Origin: Tetranychus cinnabarinus
Taxonomy: Eukaryota > Arthropoda > Arachnida > Trombidiformes > Tetranychidae
Assembly: GCA_022266195.1 (NCBI GenBank)
Contig: WHVY01000004.1
Location: forward strand, 7,209,501 to 7,273,500
Reading direction: 5' to 3'
Length of the DNA: 64,000 nt
Positions 48,563 to 59,200 of this stretch are shown one piece after another; within the stretch, counting starts at the first letter, position 1, and every line of letters starts with the position of its first letter. Both the position numbers and the translations under genes were made by a program. The notes beneath the pieces are model-generated. The model was given only the letters and a program-made list of their open reading frames with translations, was not told the origin of the DNA and did no database searches.

Positions 48563-49557
48563 GAATATTATTGAGAATCATTGATTCATTTTTTACGGAT
48601 AAACGATGTAACAGCATAAAGAGCAGTTTCAGCAATTGATGACATAATTCCACCAGTCATACTAGTAGTTTGTTGTGAAGTGAATAAATCCACATAAGGA
48701 GTTGTATTGGACGATGTAACTGACTCCCAATCATTTCCAATACATTCTTCATCGAAGATGTCATCTGCTTCGGAAAAATCTTGACTTTCAGATGGTTCAA
48801 CCAGAATATAATCAGGATATAAGGATTCTTCAACACGGCGGTGAGTTTCCGAGTCAATGTAAATTGGCCCAGCTTGATCAAGATTACTAAAGTTTGGATT
48901 GAGAAGTAAAGTTAAATTATGACCCGTGTTAGTTGGTTCCAAATAACGGGGATCAACTCTTTGTGAAAGGCATAGATAAATTAGATTTGCATTTAATTTG
49001 GCAACTTTATGGAGTATCTCTTCGTCAGTAAGAAAAATTTCGGGCCCTGAATCACTACACTTAGAATAAAATTCAACAAAATTGAGCCGTTTAGGGAACC
49101 GAGCATCCATGTAGTAGGAAGCAACCGATAATAATTGAGTGATGTATGATAGGGCAGCAGAGACTCGATAAGAATCATTTTCACGAATTTTTCCATCCAG
49201 TCCATCTGTTTCACCAATAGGACTAAGTTTAATAGGATCTTTCATCTTATCTAACCAATGACAGTAGGCGCGAGCAATTGAATCTCTTGGAATCCATGGT
49301 TCAACGATAAGATATCGAGTACAATTATTAATAGATTCAGACGTAATCTAGTTTTTTTCATAAAACTTGGACTGAATTAAAGATAATAGACTACTTGGTC
49401 CCCCTCCATGGTCTTGAACGTTGGCTTCTTGAGCCAATTTACAGTTAATTTTCGGCGATTTAAACTCTCCTTGACAAATGCATGTGGCACAGATGAAAGA
49501 TCCTTTCTCATTGTCACAAACATCACATTTTAAATTGCCTTGAGTTGACAATGACAT
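48563..49557 (-). pseudogene. ATG14 fragment 3, large internal deletion
   Basis: The N-terminal piece (49557-49348, codons 1 to ~69, with the cysteine cluster but KCDVC in place of KCFVC) is followed by a frameshift in a T run (KFYEKN then stop). The join at about 49327-49345 then skips parental codons ~74-251 and resumes with the C-terminal half, which is open to the normal stop. The C-terminal half is part of the 2,820-bp tandem unit, while the N-terminal part and flank are more diverged from the parent, so two pieces of different age meet here. It keeps the promoter-side position head-to-head with PRPF3 copy 3. Confidence 0.9.
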
Positions 49558-50815
49558 TAAAACCTTCCCTTGTGACTCTTTGAATTCACGTCGTATTCAA
49601 TAATCATTCCTGAGAACTATGAGAATTTACAGATGATCAGGGATGAAGAAGAAAAAAACACTAGAAATAAGAAGACGAGAGACAAATAATTAAACATACA
49701 TTACTTAACTCAATGAAATATTAAGCTTAGAAATATAAAACAGAACTGGATCCAAGCACAAATTATTTCCTTACAAATGATCAATCTTAAGTATTACAAA
49801 AGGGATTATTTATCAGATTAAGACTTACTTTCATGAAATTACCAAGAATTTAAAAAATATATTATTACTTTCACCGAATTTCAATTGTTATTTAGAAGAT
49901 TACAATTCATAATATTGTTGTGACAATTTTGTTGATGAAAACGGAAAACAATTACAGTCAAACCTCTCAAAAGTTGCAGTAAAGGGCCAATCGTTCGCAG
50001 ATGGCGTCACCAAAAATCTCTTAAAAAAGGAGGAGACTCGTCTCTTTCTTTGAAGTTTCTCTTGCTTTTGTCTCTTTCTATGCAACTTTTGAGAGGTTTG
50101 ACTGTACTTTCAAGAACCAGGTGATTGCTAAGGCGCATTATTCAAATAATAACATGTAAAAGCTTATTAAATTCCCTAACAATTGTAAGATTATGACTTT
50201 TTAAATCATTAAGGCTGAAATTATCTGGATGAAATGGCCTTTGAAATCAAAATTAGGTTCCTTTAAATGATAAAAGCACAAAAACATAAGCTCACATGAA
50301 AGGTGAGTCTAGATCTTGAGTATAATTAGAAGATGATTTCGTGCTTAAAATATGGTTTATCTCCCTAATCACTTTTAAATCAATTAATTGATGTATTTTT
50401 ACACATAAATACATGATATGTAATTTCATGGTTCTTTGCAAACATATTATCAAAAATCACTCACTGAGAGTTAATTTATTGTTTAACACAGATCAAGAAT
50501 ACGAAGCTTGTTCGAGCCTTTTAAACAGAGCGCTCTTTTGCAAAGAGTTTGCTAAAAGGCATGAATATTGGTAATGGCGCTAAATGGTAACTTTTTAAAC
50601 TAGAAAATTTAGTGGATCGTTTAAGCCCAAAGAGTAACTATAGTAGTTAAACTACTCATTGTTTAAGCTTCTTACTTTTCACTAAATCAGCTTTCTAGAT
50701 TTGTTTACTTATTTAATGGTAACATCTTTTGTATTACTTTGATTTTGTGATCTTTCTTTGTGATTCTTTCATTGTGATCTTTATTAATTAATACTTCTTC
50801 ATTAGATAATATTAA
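49558..50815. promoter_or_regulatory. Shared upstream region of PRPF3 copy 3 and ATG14 fragment 3
   Basis: The first ~900 bases match the 5' flank of intact ATG14. The last part (from about 50516, TTTTAAACAGAGCGCTCTTT) matches the upstream region of PRPF3 copy 1 at about 43760-43870. This is the likely divergent promoter of the ancestral ATG14/PRPF3 pair. No TATA box is evident. Confidence 0.55.
49953..50106. mobile_element. 150-bp Tc1/mariner-type MITE with TA target duplication
   Basis: Perfect 26-base inverted ends (TACAGTCAAACCTCTCAAAA.. and its complement) occupy 49953-49978 and 50081-50106. Taking TA as the target duplication, the element is 49955-50104, starting CAGTCAAACC and ending GGTTTGACTG. 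The paralogous flank at 37246-37247 has a single TA with the same neighbours (ACAAT-TA-CTTTCAAG), which is the unoccupied site. There is no coding capacity. Confidence 0.93.
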
Positions 50816-52282
50816 ATGTCAAACTCTTCTTTTTTTGTGCCTAGTATGGCGATTGGGCAGCCATGCTCTGGACCCTCAGCAGATGAAATTAAAGCTCGGA
50901 TCCAGGCTCAGCTTGCTAGCAGGATTGCTGCTTTGAGTCAAACCTTAGCTGCCTCTGACCTGTTGAGACGTACATCTACCATTGTACCTGGAACCAAAAC
51001 CGTTTCAAAGCCTGCAACTCTAATTCTGGACCACGAAGGCAGAACTGTTGATATTACTGGTAAAGAAGTTCAACTGACTCATCGTATGCCCACTTTAAAA
51101 GCAAATATTAGAGCTCAAAAAAAAGTACAATTCAAATTGACTCAAGAACGAACTCAGGCAGTCAGTAAATTTTACGATCCGCGGGTTGAAACCAAACCCA
51201 CAGTTCGACCAAAACGTTTCAAATTCCACGAACCCGGAAAATTTGAGACTCTTGCTTCGAAAATTCGTCAAAAAGCAAAATTGGAAGTGTTGCAAAAAGA
51301 AATAGCACAAGCTGCTATGAAAACTGGAATTTCATCTGCTGCACGACTCGCTATATTAAGTGGCATTTCATCAAATAAAGAAAATAAGGAAGACGATATT
51401 CCTGAAATTGAATGGTGGGATAGTCTTATCTTGAAAGACACTAGTTACGAAGCCTCATTCAATGATGATAAACCTCCGGAAGAAAAATATGAAGGTATCA
51501 CACACCTTATTGAACATCCTATTCAAATGAAACCACCTGGGGAGCCTAACAAAGTGATGCCACTACCTGTGTTTCTGACTAAAAAAGAACGCAAAAAATT
51601 GCGCCGTCAGAATAGGAGAGAATCATGGAAAGAGAAGGAAGAAAAGATACGTTTAGGATTGGAACCGCCGCCAGAACCCAAAGTGAAAATGTCCAACATG
51701 ATGAGAGTATTACAAGAACAAGCCATAAAAGAACCTACTAAAGTAGCCGCTCAAGTTGGAGAACAGGTGGCTAAACGGCAAAAGGCACACGAGGAAGCTA
51801 ATGCTGCTAGAAAATTAACTTTTGATCAAAAAAGACAAAAGAAAGTGAAGAAAGTGAAAGAAGACACAAGTTTAGGAGTTCATGTGGCCGTTTATCGTGT
51901 TTTCAATTTATCAAATCCAGCCAAGAAATTTAAAATTGAGGTGAATGCGAAACAACTTACGATGACCGGTGTTATCGTATTATTTAAAAATGTAAATGTT
52001 ATTGTTGTTGAAGGAGGACCTTCGCAACAGAGAAAGTTCAAAAAATTGATGCTTCAGCGAATCAAATGGAGCGAAGAAACTGTTTCAGTTGAATCAGACC
52101 CTGGAAAGAAGATTGAGAACAAATGTACTTTGATCTGGGAGGGTATGGTTAAGAATAGAGCTTTCGGCGAAATAAGATTCAAAAATAGTCCCAATGAAAG
52201 TTTTGCCCGACAATTATTTAAAAATCATTGTGTCGAAAATTATTGGGATTTAGCTTATAGCTCAACAATTTTAGACAATTAA
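50816..52282 (+). CDS. PRPF3: U4/U6 snRNP protein Prp3, copy 3
   Basis: One open exon of 488 residues aligns with copy 1 along its full length, with scattered substitutions in both halves. It lacks ten residues after VPGT and three near QERT (KLTQERTQAVSK). All core motifs are retained (EIEWWDS, LTKKERKKLRRQ, PPPEPKVKMSNMMRV, NLSNPAKKFKIE, YWDLAYSS). Most differences are conservative, so it seems to be under constraint. Its own upstream region and a good AATAAA at 52369-52374 make it a plausible functional gene and perhaps the ancestral copy. It is followed by CTDSP on the opposite strand, 238 bases on. Like copy 1 it lacks a PWI domain. Confidence 0.93.
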   Translation: MSNSSFFVPSMAIGQPCSGPSADEIKARIQAQLASRIAALSQTLAASDLLRRTSTIVPGTKTVSKPATLILDHEGRTVDITGKEVQLTHRMPTLKANIRAQKKVQFKLTQERTQAVSKFYDPRVETKPTVRPKRFKFHEPGKFETLASKIRQKAKLEVLQKEIAQAAMKTGISSAARLAILSGISSNKENKEDDIPEIEWWDSLILKDTSYEASFNDDKPPEEKYEGITHLIEHPIQMKPPGEPNKVMPLPVFLTKKERKKLRRQNRRESWKEKEEKIRLGLEPPPEPKVKMSNMMRVLQEQAIKEPTKVAAQVGEQVAKRQKAHEEANAARKLTFDQKRQKKVKKVKEDTSLGVHVAVYRVFNLSNPAKKFKIEVNAKQLTMTGVIVLFKNVNVIVVEGGPSQQRKFKKLMLQRIKWSEETVSVESDPGKKIENKCTLIWEGMVKNRAFGEIRFKNSPNESFARQLFKNHCVENYWDLAYSSTILDN

Positions 52283-52520
52283 CATTGAAATTAAAACTCA
52301 TCAATGTTTTATTTATGAGTAGACGATGATGATTACTCATATGTATGTTTGTTCTAAAGAAACTGATAAATAAATTATGCTCGTTGAATGATATTTTTGT
52401 GCTTTTATTATTTAAAGGACCTTATTTTGATTTCCAATACAGTTATCCTGAAAATTTCAGCTATTAATGATAAAAAATAAAAAATCTTAGTACATTTGTT
52501 AATAAGCTTGATGCATGTTG

Positions 52521-53323
52521 CTAATCCTGGGAAATGAAAAAAAATTCATTCACTACTTTTGTCTGCGTCGGTGGTTGCTGCAGCTGAGGTTCACTGGTGG
52601 CATTTCGAAGCTTTTTATATACATTATCGCATGTACTTAAATCAGTAAAAAATGGTATTAAATCCCGGAGCTCTGTATCAGAGTCATCATCAAACCAGGA
52701 AGCAACAGGCACTGCATTATCAGGATGAAAAATATAAGAAGCCGGAGAATTGTCAACAATAACAATTCTATGTAAATCTCGACCAAGTTTTCTTAGATCT
52801 TTAACATAGTTTCCACGATATAAAACACATGATTCACGAAATAGTCGTGCTCTAAAAACATTCCATTTATCCAAGAGATCGGCAACTGGATCGGCATATT
52901 TGGCTAGGCTGGCGGTAAATAAGACACATTCGTAAAGTTGGCCCATCTTCTGTAGAAATTCATCAACATAAGGCCTCTTGGCAACATAAACTTGATGTAA
53001 CGTGCCATCAATTTCAACAGGAACTATAAAATCGGCCTTATCTATGGGCCTAAAAGAACTATGAACCAACGTTTCGTCTAAATCAATAACCATACAAAGC
53101 TTATTGCTATCTCCATGTCTCACTTGAGGCAACAAATTTGTTTCGTCCGTGGGTAAGATCCTTAATGGAATAATCAGGAGTAGATAAAACACAATTAATA
53201 AAAGTAATAAAAATCTTATATTCAATTTTTCAATAAATGGTGAATAACTAACCCATTATTTTGTGTTGATACCTCCAATTCTTGTCTTTCTTCATTTTTT
53301 ATCTTTACACAGCAACAACCCAT
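52521..53323 (-). CDS. CTDSP: CTD small phosphatase (SCP/FCP1-like)
   Basis: Two exons, 53323-53253 and 53160-52521, join at phase 2 across a 92-base intron and give 236 residues. The HAD-type catalytic motif DLDETLVHSS is present (Asp50 nucleophile, Asp52), followed by the hallmark FIVPVEIDG, HQVYVAKRPYVDEFL, ECVLFTASLAKYADPVADLL and VDNSPASYIFHPDNAVPV. These Mg-dependent phosphatases remove phosphate from Ser5 of the RNA polymerase II CTD and from SMAD-type regulators. The N-terminus MGCCC suggests acylation and membrane attachment, as known for palmitoylated SCPs (inference). Its length is usual for an SCP. The longer in-frame hydrophobic start inside the intron is not used. Confidence 0.95.
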
Positions 53324-53788
53324 ATTGATTAAACTTAATCTATTAAGTTAGATTAACTTATTAACACTTATCAAGATATTATTTATCATTATTAAACTTA
53401 ATAAATTCCAAGGTACACAATTAAATGAAATAAGAAATAAAACAAACATCAAAATAGTTATTGCTCACAATATTTGCTGCCCTATTTGCCTATAAGCATA
53501 AGACTATTTATTCAGATACAATCAGGACCTGAGTCTCAGGATTCCCAAGTTGTCTCTCTGAGAATAGATCCTCACTATACACAGCATTTTTTGTGAGAAT
53601 AGCGATTATCTTCGTTTTTTTCATTATTCCCTCCTTAAAACCAACTCCTTACTTCTAGCACCAATTGGCCAACTCCTTTACTCTTTGGCCATTATCCAAC
53701 AACAAATCTAATCTTTTAACAAAACCCAACACTAGTCTCTACTACTTTCTTTACTTTTTGGTTCATATGCTGTTGTGATTTACAAACA
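53324..53788. other. Divergent intergenic region, CTDSP / unrecognised gene
   Basis: No frame is supported. CTCAGGATTCCCAAGT at 53535-53550 is repeated as its reverse complement at 54673-54688, on the far side of the neighbouring gene. Confidence 0.5.
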
Positions 53789-54584
53789 ATGAATATCCGA
53801 ATGCTTTGCGAAAAGCATTTGCTGTCAAAGGTGAATGTTTTAGTTTAACCCAGAACAGTAAGTTTAATTTTCTTGTCTTGTCTTCTCTTCTCTTTAGGAT
53901 GCACCATGGAGTCAATTTGATGTTTTCAAAAGAAATAAATTTAATGAAACGCTTTTGCATCCACGTGGAAGCATTGGTTTCAAGAAACTTATAGAGGATA
54001 CCAAATTTGCAAACGATTTTGTAAAACTTTTCAATGAATACTTTGGTGCCAATCTATGTTCCAGCTTTGTTAAAACTCGGGTGTATCCGCAAATGGCCTT
54101 GGCTGTGTTTTTAACGAAAGATAACAACATTATAGCGATCGATTTTCGTGAGGAATTCAGCACGAAAGACCTTCTAATTTATAATTCAGGTCAATGTTCT
54201 TCAATTGTGTTAAACACAGCAATTAATTTCGGAGTGGATGAACAACTAACGTTGGCTATAGAAGATAAAAAAAATGGATTAAAAAGATTGAAAACCTTCA
54301 GATCATCCCACAAGATTCAATTGAATTTCATTAACAAAGAAAAATTAGTGGATACAAATCATGCTTTCTATAAATTGGTGAATGCTGTTTGCCACCCAGA
54401 ACATTTTCTCAGCGACCAATTGGATGCAAATTATTCTGGACCACTATTTACTTATATGAAAGAAAATTTACATATTTCCAAGTGTTGGATTCAGCTTTTG
54501 GATGAACAAAAATTAGAAATGAAAAAAAACGAAAAACATTATCAATCAATGGTACTTATTGGCGAATATAAAAATTTCATTTGA
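53789..54584 (+). CDS. Unrecognised two-exon protein of 242 residues
   Basis: Exon 53789-53830 (MNIRMLCEKHLLSK) joins at phase 0 to exon 53898-54584, starting DAPWSQFDVFKRNKFNE. The donor is AAAGGTGAAT and the acceptor TTCTCTTTAG; the intron is 67 bases. The product is soluble, basic at the start, with no signal peptide or membrane span. Readable segments include HPRGSIGFKKLIEDTKF, GANLCSSFVKTRVYPQMALA, IIAIDFREEF and YSGPLFTYMKENLHI. The mixed alpha/beta pattern and conserved-looking codon use suggest a real housekeeping protein, but I do not recognise the family. It diverges from CTDSP and converges on FAM136A. If the short first exon is wrong, the in-frame Met in MHPRGS is not a good alternative because it is not an ATG-context continuation of the upstream open frame. 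Confidence 0.75.
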
Positions 54585-54863
54585 AGCTAGTTTTTTAATA
54601 CTCAATTTAATTTTTACAACCTTACAACAATTTGATGAAATTCAAATTTGAAAATTGAAAAAATGACCGACTACTTGGGAATCCTGAGTGTAACTTCAAA
54701 TCCCAAATTTTTTAAAAACTTAATTAGGAAAACTAGTAAATTTAAATTCTTGAATAAAAATTAAATTGTTTAAATGGCAGAAAAGTTGAGTTGTCTATTG
54801 AATTTCATCTTTGTTCAAGCCTGATTATTAATTCAAGTTAAACTATAATATTTGAAAAATTAA

Positions 54864-55467
54864 TCAAGCACTGCCAGAGTAATTTCCTTTGCCCATCATC
54901 TCTTTCATTCGTTTCAACATGGTTGGAAGTAATTTAACATGACTATCGGCGCATTTAACGATACAATCTTCATATTTGTTCCTAAATTTGTCAACATCAC
55001 CTTCGCTGGCATTTGGTCCTATTTTGTCTCTGATGTCGTCCTGACATTGCATAGCACATCGCTCTAATCGGTTCTGTAATGGAATATATGAAAACAATTA
55101 GACATTTTTTTCTGCTAAACAGACATCTAAATTATTCTTATGTTTTTCAAACATTCGTAAATAAATAATAATTACCTGAAAGTTAGCAAGCTCATTGGAC
55201 ATGTAATTTTGAGCTTTGGAAACTTCACTTGAACACTTTGAAATACAATTGTGAACTTCATTGAGACTCAAATCAGTTTGATCACAACATTTAGCAGCAC
55301 ATCTGTGCATTTCACCCTGAAAGAAACATGATAAAAATAAAATTTAAACAAGGTTAAAACAAGGAAAAATAAAAACGAACCTGAATTTTACGAAGATGAT
55401 CTTTATCTATTTTTTCAATGAGATCTTTGATACCATCTTGGACCATTTGTTGAGCTTTGTCTGACAT
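54864..55467 (-). CDS. FAM136A: FAM136A-like twin-CX3C mitochondrial protein
   Basis: Three exons, 55467-55381, 55316-55176 and 55073-54864, join at phase 0 and give 145 residues, close to the family's usual length. Four CX3C pairs are present (RCAAKC, NCISKC, RCAMQC, DCIVKC), the pattern of intermembrane-space proteins oxidised by the MIA pathway. Other family signatures are AQNYMSNELANFQNRLERC and HVKLLPTMLKRMKE. The start (MSDKAQQMVQDGIKD) matches the helical N-terminus of FAM136A. It lies between the unrecognised plus-strand gene (convergent) and CAND1 (same strand, downstream end facing it). Molecular function is poorly known in the family; the mitochondrial location is established for homologues. 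Confidence 0.93.
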
Positions 55468-56216
55468 GATTGAATTTAAAGCACGCTAAGTCAAAAATAG
55501 TGAAGAGGTCAAAATAATAATTTAAGTTGATTTAACAGTAAATTTATTTACCGATTGGATTACAGTGTTTATAAATGTGTGATCGACATGCAAATTGCTA
55601 TGAGTTGAGCTCACATGTTCCTAATGTGTCTCCATCTCTTTTAGAAAACTTGATACTTGTATAATATTAATCCGATGTATTCAGAGATTTCTAATAAAGT
55701 TCAGTAAGAACTCTTACAACCCACGCCATGACTTTTAATCACCATAAGCATATACTTTTTAAAACACAAAAAGACAATCCGAAAAACTACAGTTTAAATG
55801 ATTTAACAAGACCTTTTTACTGGCGTGGTTTAAACTAGGATACGAATGTCTTTACTTTCAAGATATGCTTTGGAGAATCTAAATGGAATACTTTAAATTA
55901 GGATAATTCATCATTAATATTTTCAATGAATCCCCTTGATTTGAATACAACTGAATTTTTTTTCCGAAGATCTGAGAGTGTAGATCTAGCTTTTATCTTA
56001 TCTGGGTGAAACATAAGGCAAATGTTTCTTTGATGAAGTCATCTACAAAAAATCACGAATGGGTATAATTTCACAAAAAATTGACACTGTGGCTTATTTT
56101 GATCTTACTTATTTATTTTTTACAATGACGATTATCAAAATTTTTCAGATGTATTTTTCTTGTGATCAAAATTTACTAAAGTTCATCGTTCATCACAAAT
56201 TGCATTTGAATCCTCA
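55468..56216. other. Intergenic between FAM136A and CAND1
   Basis: Holds the FAM136A promoter side and the CAND1 3' end, both minus strand. A 70-codon plus-strand frame at 56059-56271 is a shadow that runs into the last CAND1 exon. Nothing else seen. Confidence 0.55.
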
Positions 56217-59200
56217 TCATGATATCTCCATGGGTGAAGTATTATCAACAGTAGCAGACGAATCTTTCTGAATTTGTTCATACAATTTAGATAGTTCACG
56301 TGAATTTTTAATATGATTAAGAAAATCACTGACAGCGGGGTTTTTATCTAGAAAGAAAAAGAAAAAAGTTGATTAGAAATCTTTTAGTATTTAGATTCAA
56401 TTAAAGGAGTAAAGATTTGTAAACTCATGTTTATTAAATACCTGCATCTGGGATTGATGTTAAAGCTAATGAAGCTCTTAAAGCCGATCGTTTTAGTTCA
56501 TCTTGCTTTTCAAATTCTTGTTTGATTGCATTTTGTTGAACTTTAATCTCACACGTTGCTTTCAATGGCTCAATAAGCCGATCCAAACCTGAAAAAATAG
56601 ATATTTAAATTTATAAATATTTAATTGAAAAACTAGAAGGGAAAGAGGAATCTTACGGTTAAGAACTGCAGATGGACAAAGAACCGAAAGTCTGACAAGC
56701 ATGAGATAAGTGAGCATTTTGATATCATAATGATCCCTCAAACCATCTTCAACATGATTAAGGAATTCAAAAATATCAATCTTGTCCAAACAGGAATCCA
56801 ACAGTGTGTACATGCATTCGAAAGCAGCCTTTCTAATATCTAGCCCATCATCAACAGTATGCTTGAAAGGACCCATTTCAACTTCTCGGATGAATTCTTT
56901 CTGAAATTAAAAATGATGTTTAAACAATTAGTAAGATGATCTATAAAATATATCACATTTCTTGCTTACTTTAACTTTAGTTTCTTCATATAACTGAGGC
57001 AACACTTCTTCAAGAAGATCTCTAATTAAGGAAGGTTTGTTGTGTGCAGCTGAGTTGAAGGCAACCAAAGCAACTCGACGAACGTTCATATCAGAATCTT
57101 TAAGTGTGTGAAGGAATTTTCCAATAGAAGATCGAAGAAGAGGATCAATAGCTTGTTTTTGGTCTGATATGGTAAACTTCATGGCTGTAACTGCAGTACT
57201 TCGTGCCCAAGGTGAAGGATGACGCAAAAATGTCTCAAGTCTTGGAAGTAAAACTTCGGGATTCATCAATGTTAATTTGCCTAAACATTCAGCAACCACA
57301 TTGCGAGTACCTTCTTCTGGGCATTCACAATGTTTTAAGAGAAGCTCCCAAATAACATCCAAAAATGGAGCCAGTGATTGGATCATACGATCATTGATTG
57401 ATTGACAGCTGATTATTTCCTTAAGAGAGTGTAACAAGAGATATTGTCCTTTTTGTTTTTTCTCTATTTCTGTTAGAAGGAAAGGCAAGTATTCATTCAG
57501 ATTACCCACACTTATGCTACCGAGAGCGAACGAAGCAGCAGATTTAACCTCTTCACTGGGCGAAGAAAAAGCACTGATAAGAAGTTCCTTCAATTCGGGA
57601 ATAGATGACAGATCAACATTTTTACCAATTTCTCCAATAGTTAAAAGGGCAAACATTTGAATGCAAGGTGAATGAGAGTGCTCTTCGATATCCCGGATGA
57701 AATGGCGAACAGCTTTAAGACTTCGTTTATGATCAATTATAGATATCGAAGCAATGCATTTGGCAATTGAATGATAAGCTTGTTTGTGTAATGGAGGATG
57801 CAATTGTTCACCTTGGTGATTAACCATGTAGATGGGTGCATTAAGTTGGTTAACCAAAGTGAAATAGTCCAGGCCAGGGAAACCGCTTCCTACCAAAGCT
57901 TGGAAAAACTCTAGGACAGACTGTAAGGCAGTACCTTGGAGGAGAGGACTTTTGACCAAAACAAGCGTTTCGGGTAAAATAAGTTGAGGAATAACGGGAA
58001 GAAAAGCTTGATATGACTTGGTCAATGAAGTGAGCAGAGAAAGGGTGAGTTGTGAGATATGTAAATCACTCTCATTGATTAACGGGGTGACCTCGTTTAA
58101 AACAATATTGATTGCTTCGGTACCAATGTTTTCGCCATAGTTTCTAACCAAAGTGTCTAAAAGATGTAAAGTTTGCAGTTTCAAAGTTCTCTGATTTTTA
58201 CGTAAAAATGATGCCAAAATAGGGACAGCTTCTGGTAACAATGCAGCCAGGTTAATATGAAATTTTGAACTAAGAGAAATCAGGGAAAAAACAAGTTAAA
58301 ATACATGTAGATAATTCTACTAATAAAGGTTACTCAAATTAGTCGGACTAGTCAAATGTACCTGGCAATTTCTGTTAAAGCTTTAACACACGTCAGTCTT
58401 GTGATCTCATTTCGCAGACGATCCACCAACAAAGGTAAAACAGTTTTCAACTGTTCTTGCATACAATCACCAAATGTACTAATAATGGTTCCCATACAAG
58501 TAATAGCTCGTTCTTTAACTTCTTGATCAATATCAGCAGTATTCAATTTGTTGTAAGTGTTTTCATAGATTATTGGGATATAAGGAACGAATTGAAATTC
58601 GTCCATTGAATCTAAAGGTCGCAACACTTTCACCATGAGAGTAAGCACAGCCAGAGCTTCAGAAGAAATCTTATAAAAAGAATCTACAACACATGTAATG
58701 ACAGTCGGTAATAAAATATGAATATGTGGATGAAAAATCTGGGGTGGGTGAGTACGAATCATTGTGCTCAAGAAAATTAAAGTATCGATTTTCATAGTTG
58801 AATTGGAATTTTTATCTCCAAGAGAGTATAAAATACCAGGAAACAAACTTTCGGTATGGTCACGAAGACAGCCTGGTAAAACGTAGATAAGTTCAGAAAG
58901 CAAGGAGAAACATCCCTGACGTGTTTTGATACTTTTCTCACGTAATTGTCGATGAAGTGATTTGACGATTGCTGGAACTTGTAGCATAAGAAGATGAATA
59001 GGATTCTGTTGATCAGCTATTCCAGATCCGAGATTTCCACCACGAGTTTGTTTCAATAGAGCAATGTAAGCATTGAATATATCAACTTTCACATTTTCTT
59101 CTCTTTCTATAGTATAAAAAAATAAATTAATACAAGAGTTACAGCAGAAAGATGATATTACCTTTGAATCTAGCTATCAATGCAGGAGAAATATAAGTGT

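Larger units (their letters stand above)
44077..49327. repeat. 2,820-bp tandem duplication (PRPF3 body plus ATG14 fragment)
   Basis: From GCTCGGATCC at 44077 and again at 46897 the two sequences run in register at an offset of exactly 2,820 bases until they part at about 46507/49327. I saw three substitutions, all in the ATG14 part: near 46110/48930, 46306/49126 and 46441/49261. The junction between units, at 46893-46897, joins ATG14 codon ~123 (GCAACTTC) to PRPF3 codon 27 through CAG. Each unit contains a PRPF3 body (from codon 27), its 3' flank and an inverted ATG14 3' part. Confidence 0.92.

Noticed and set aside
49900..50085. 61-codon minus-strand frame over the MITE
   Set aside because: It crosses the MITE boundary and inverted ends, begins inside the element and has no transposase feature.
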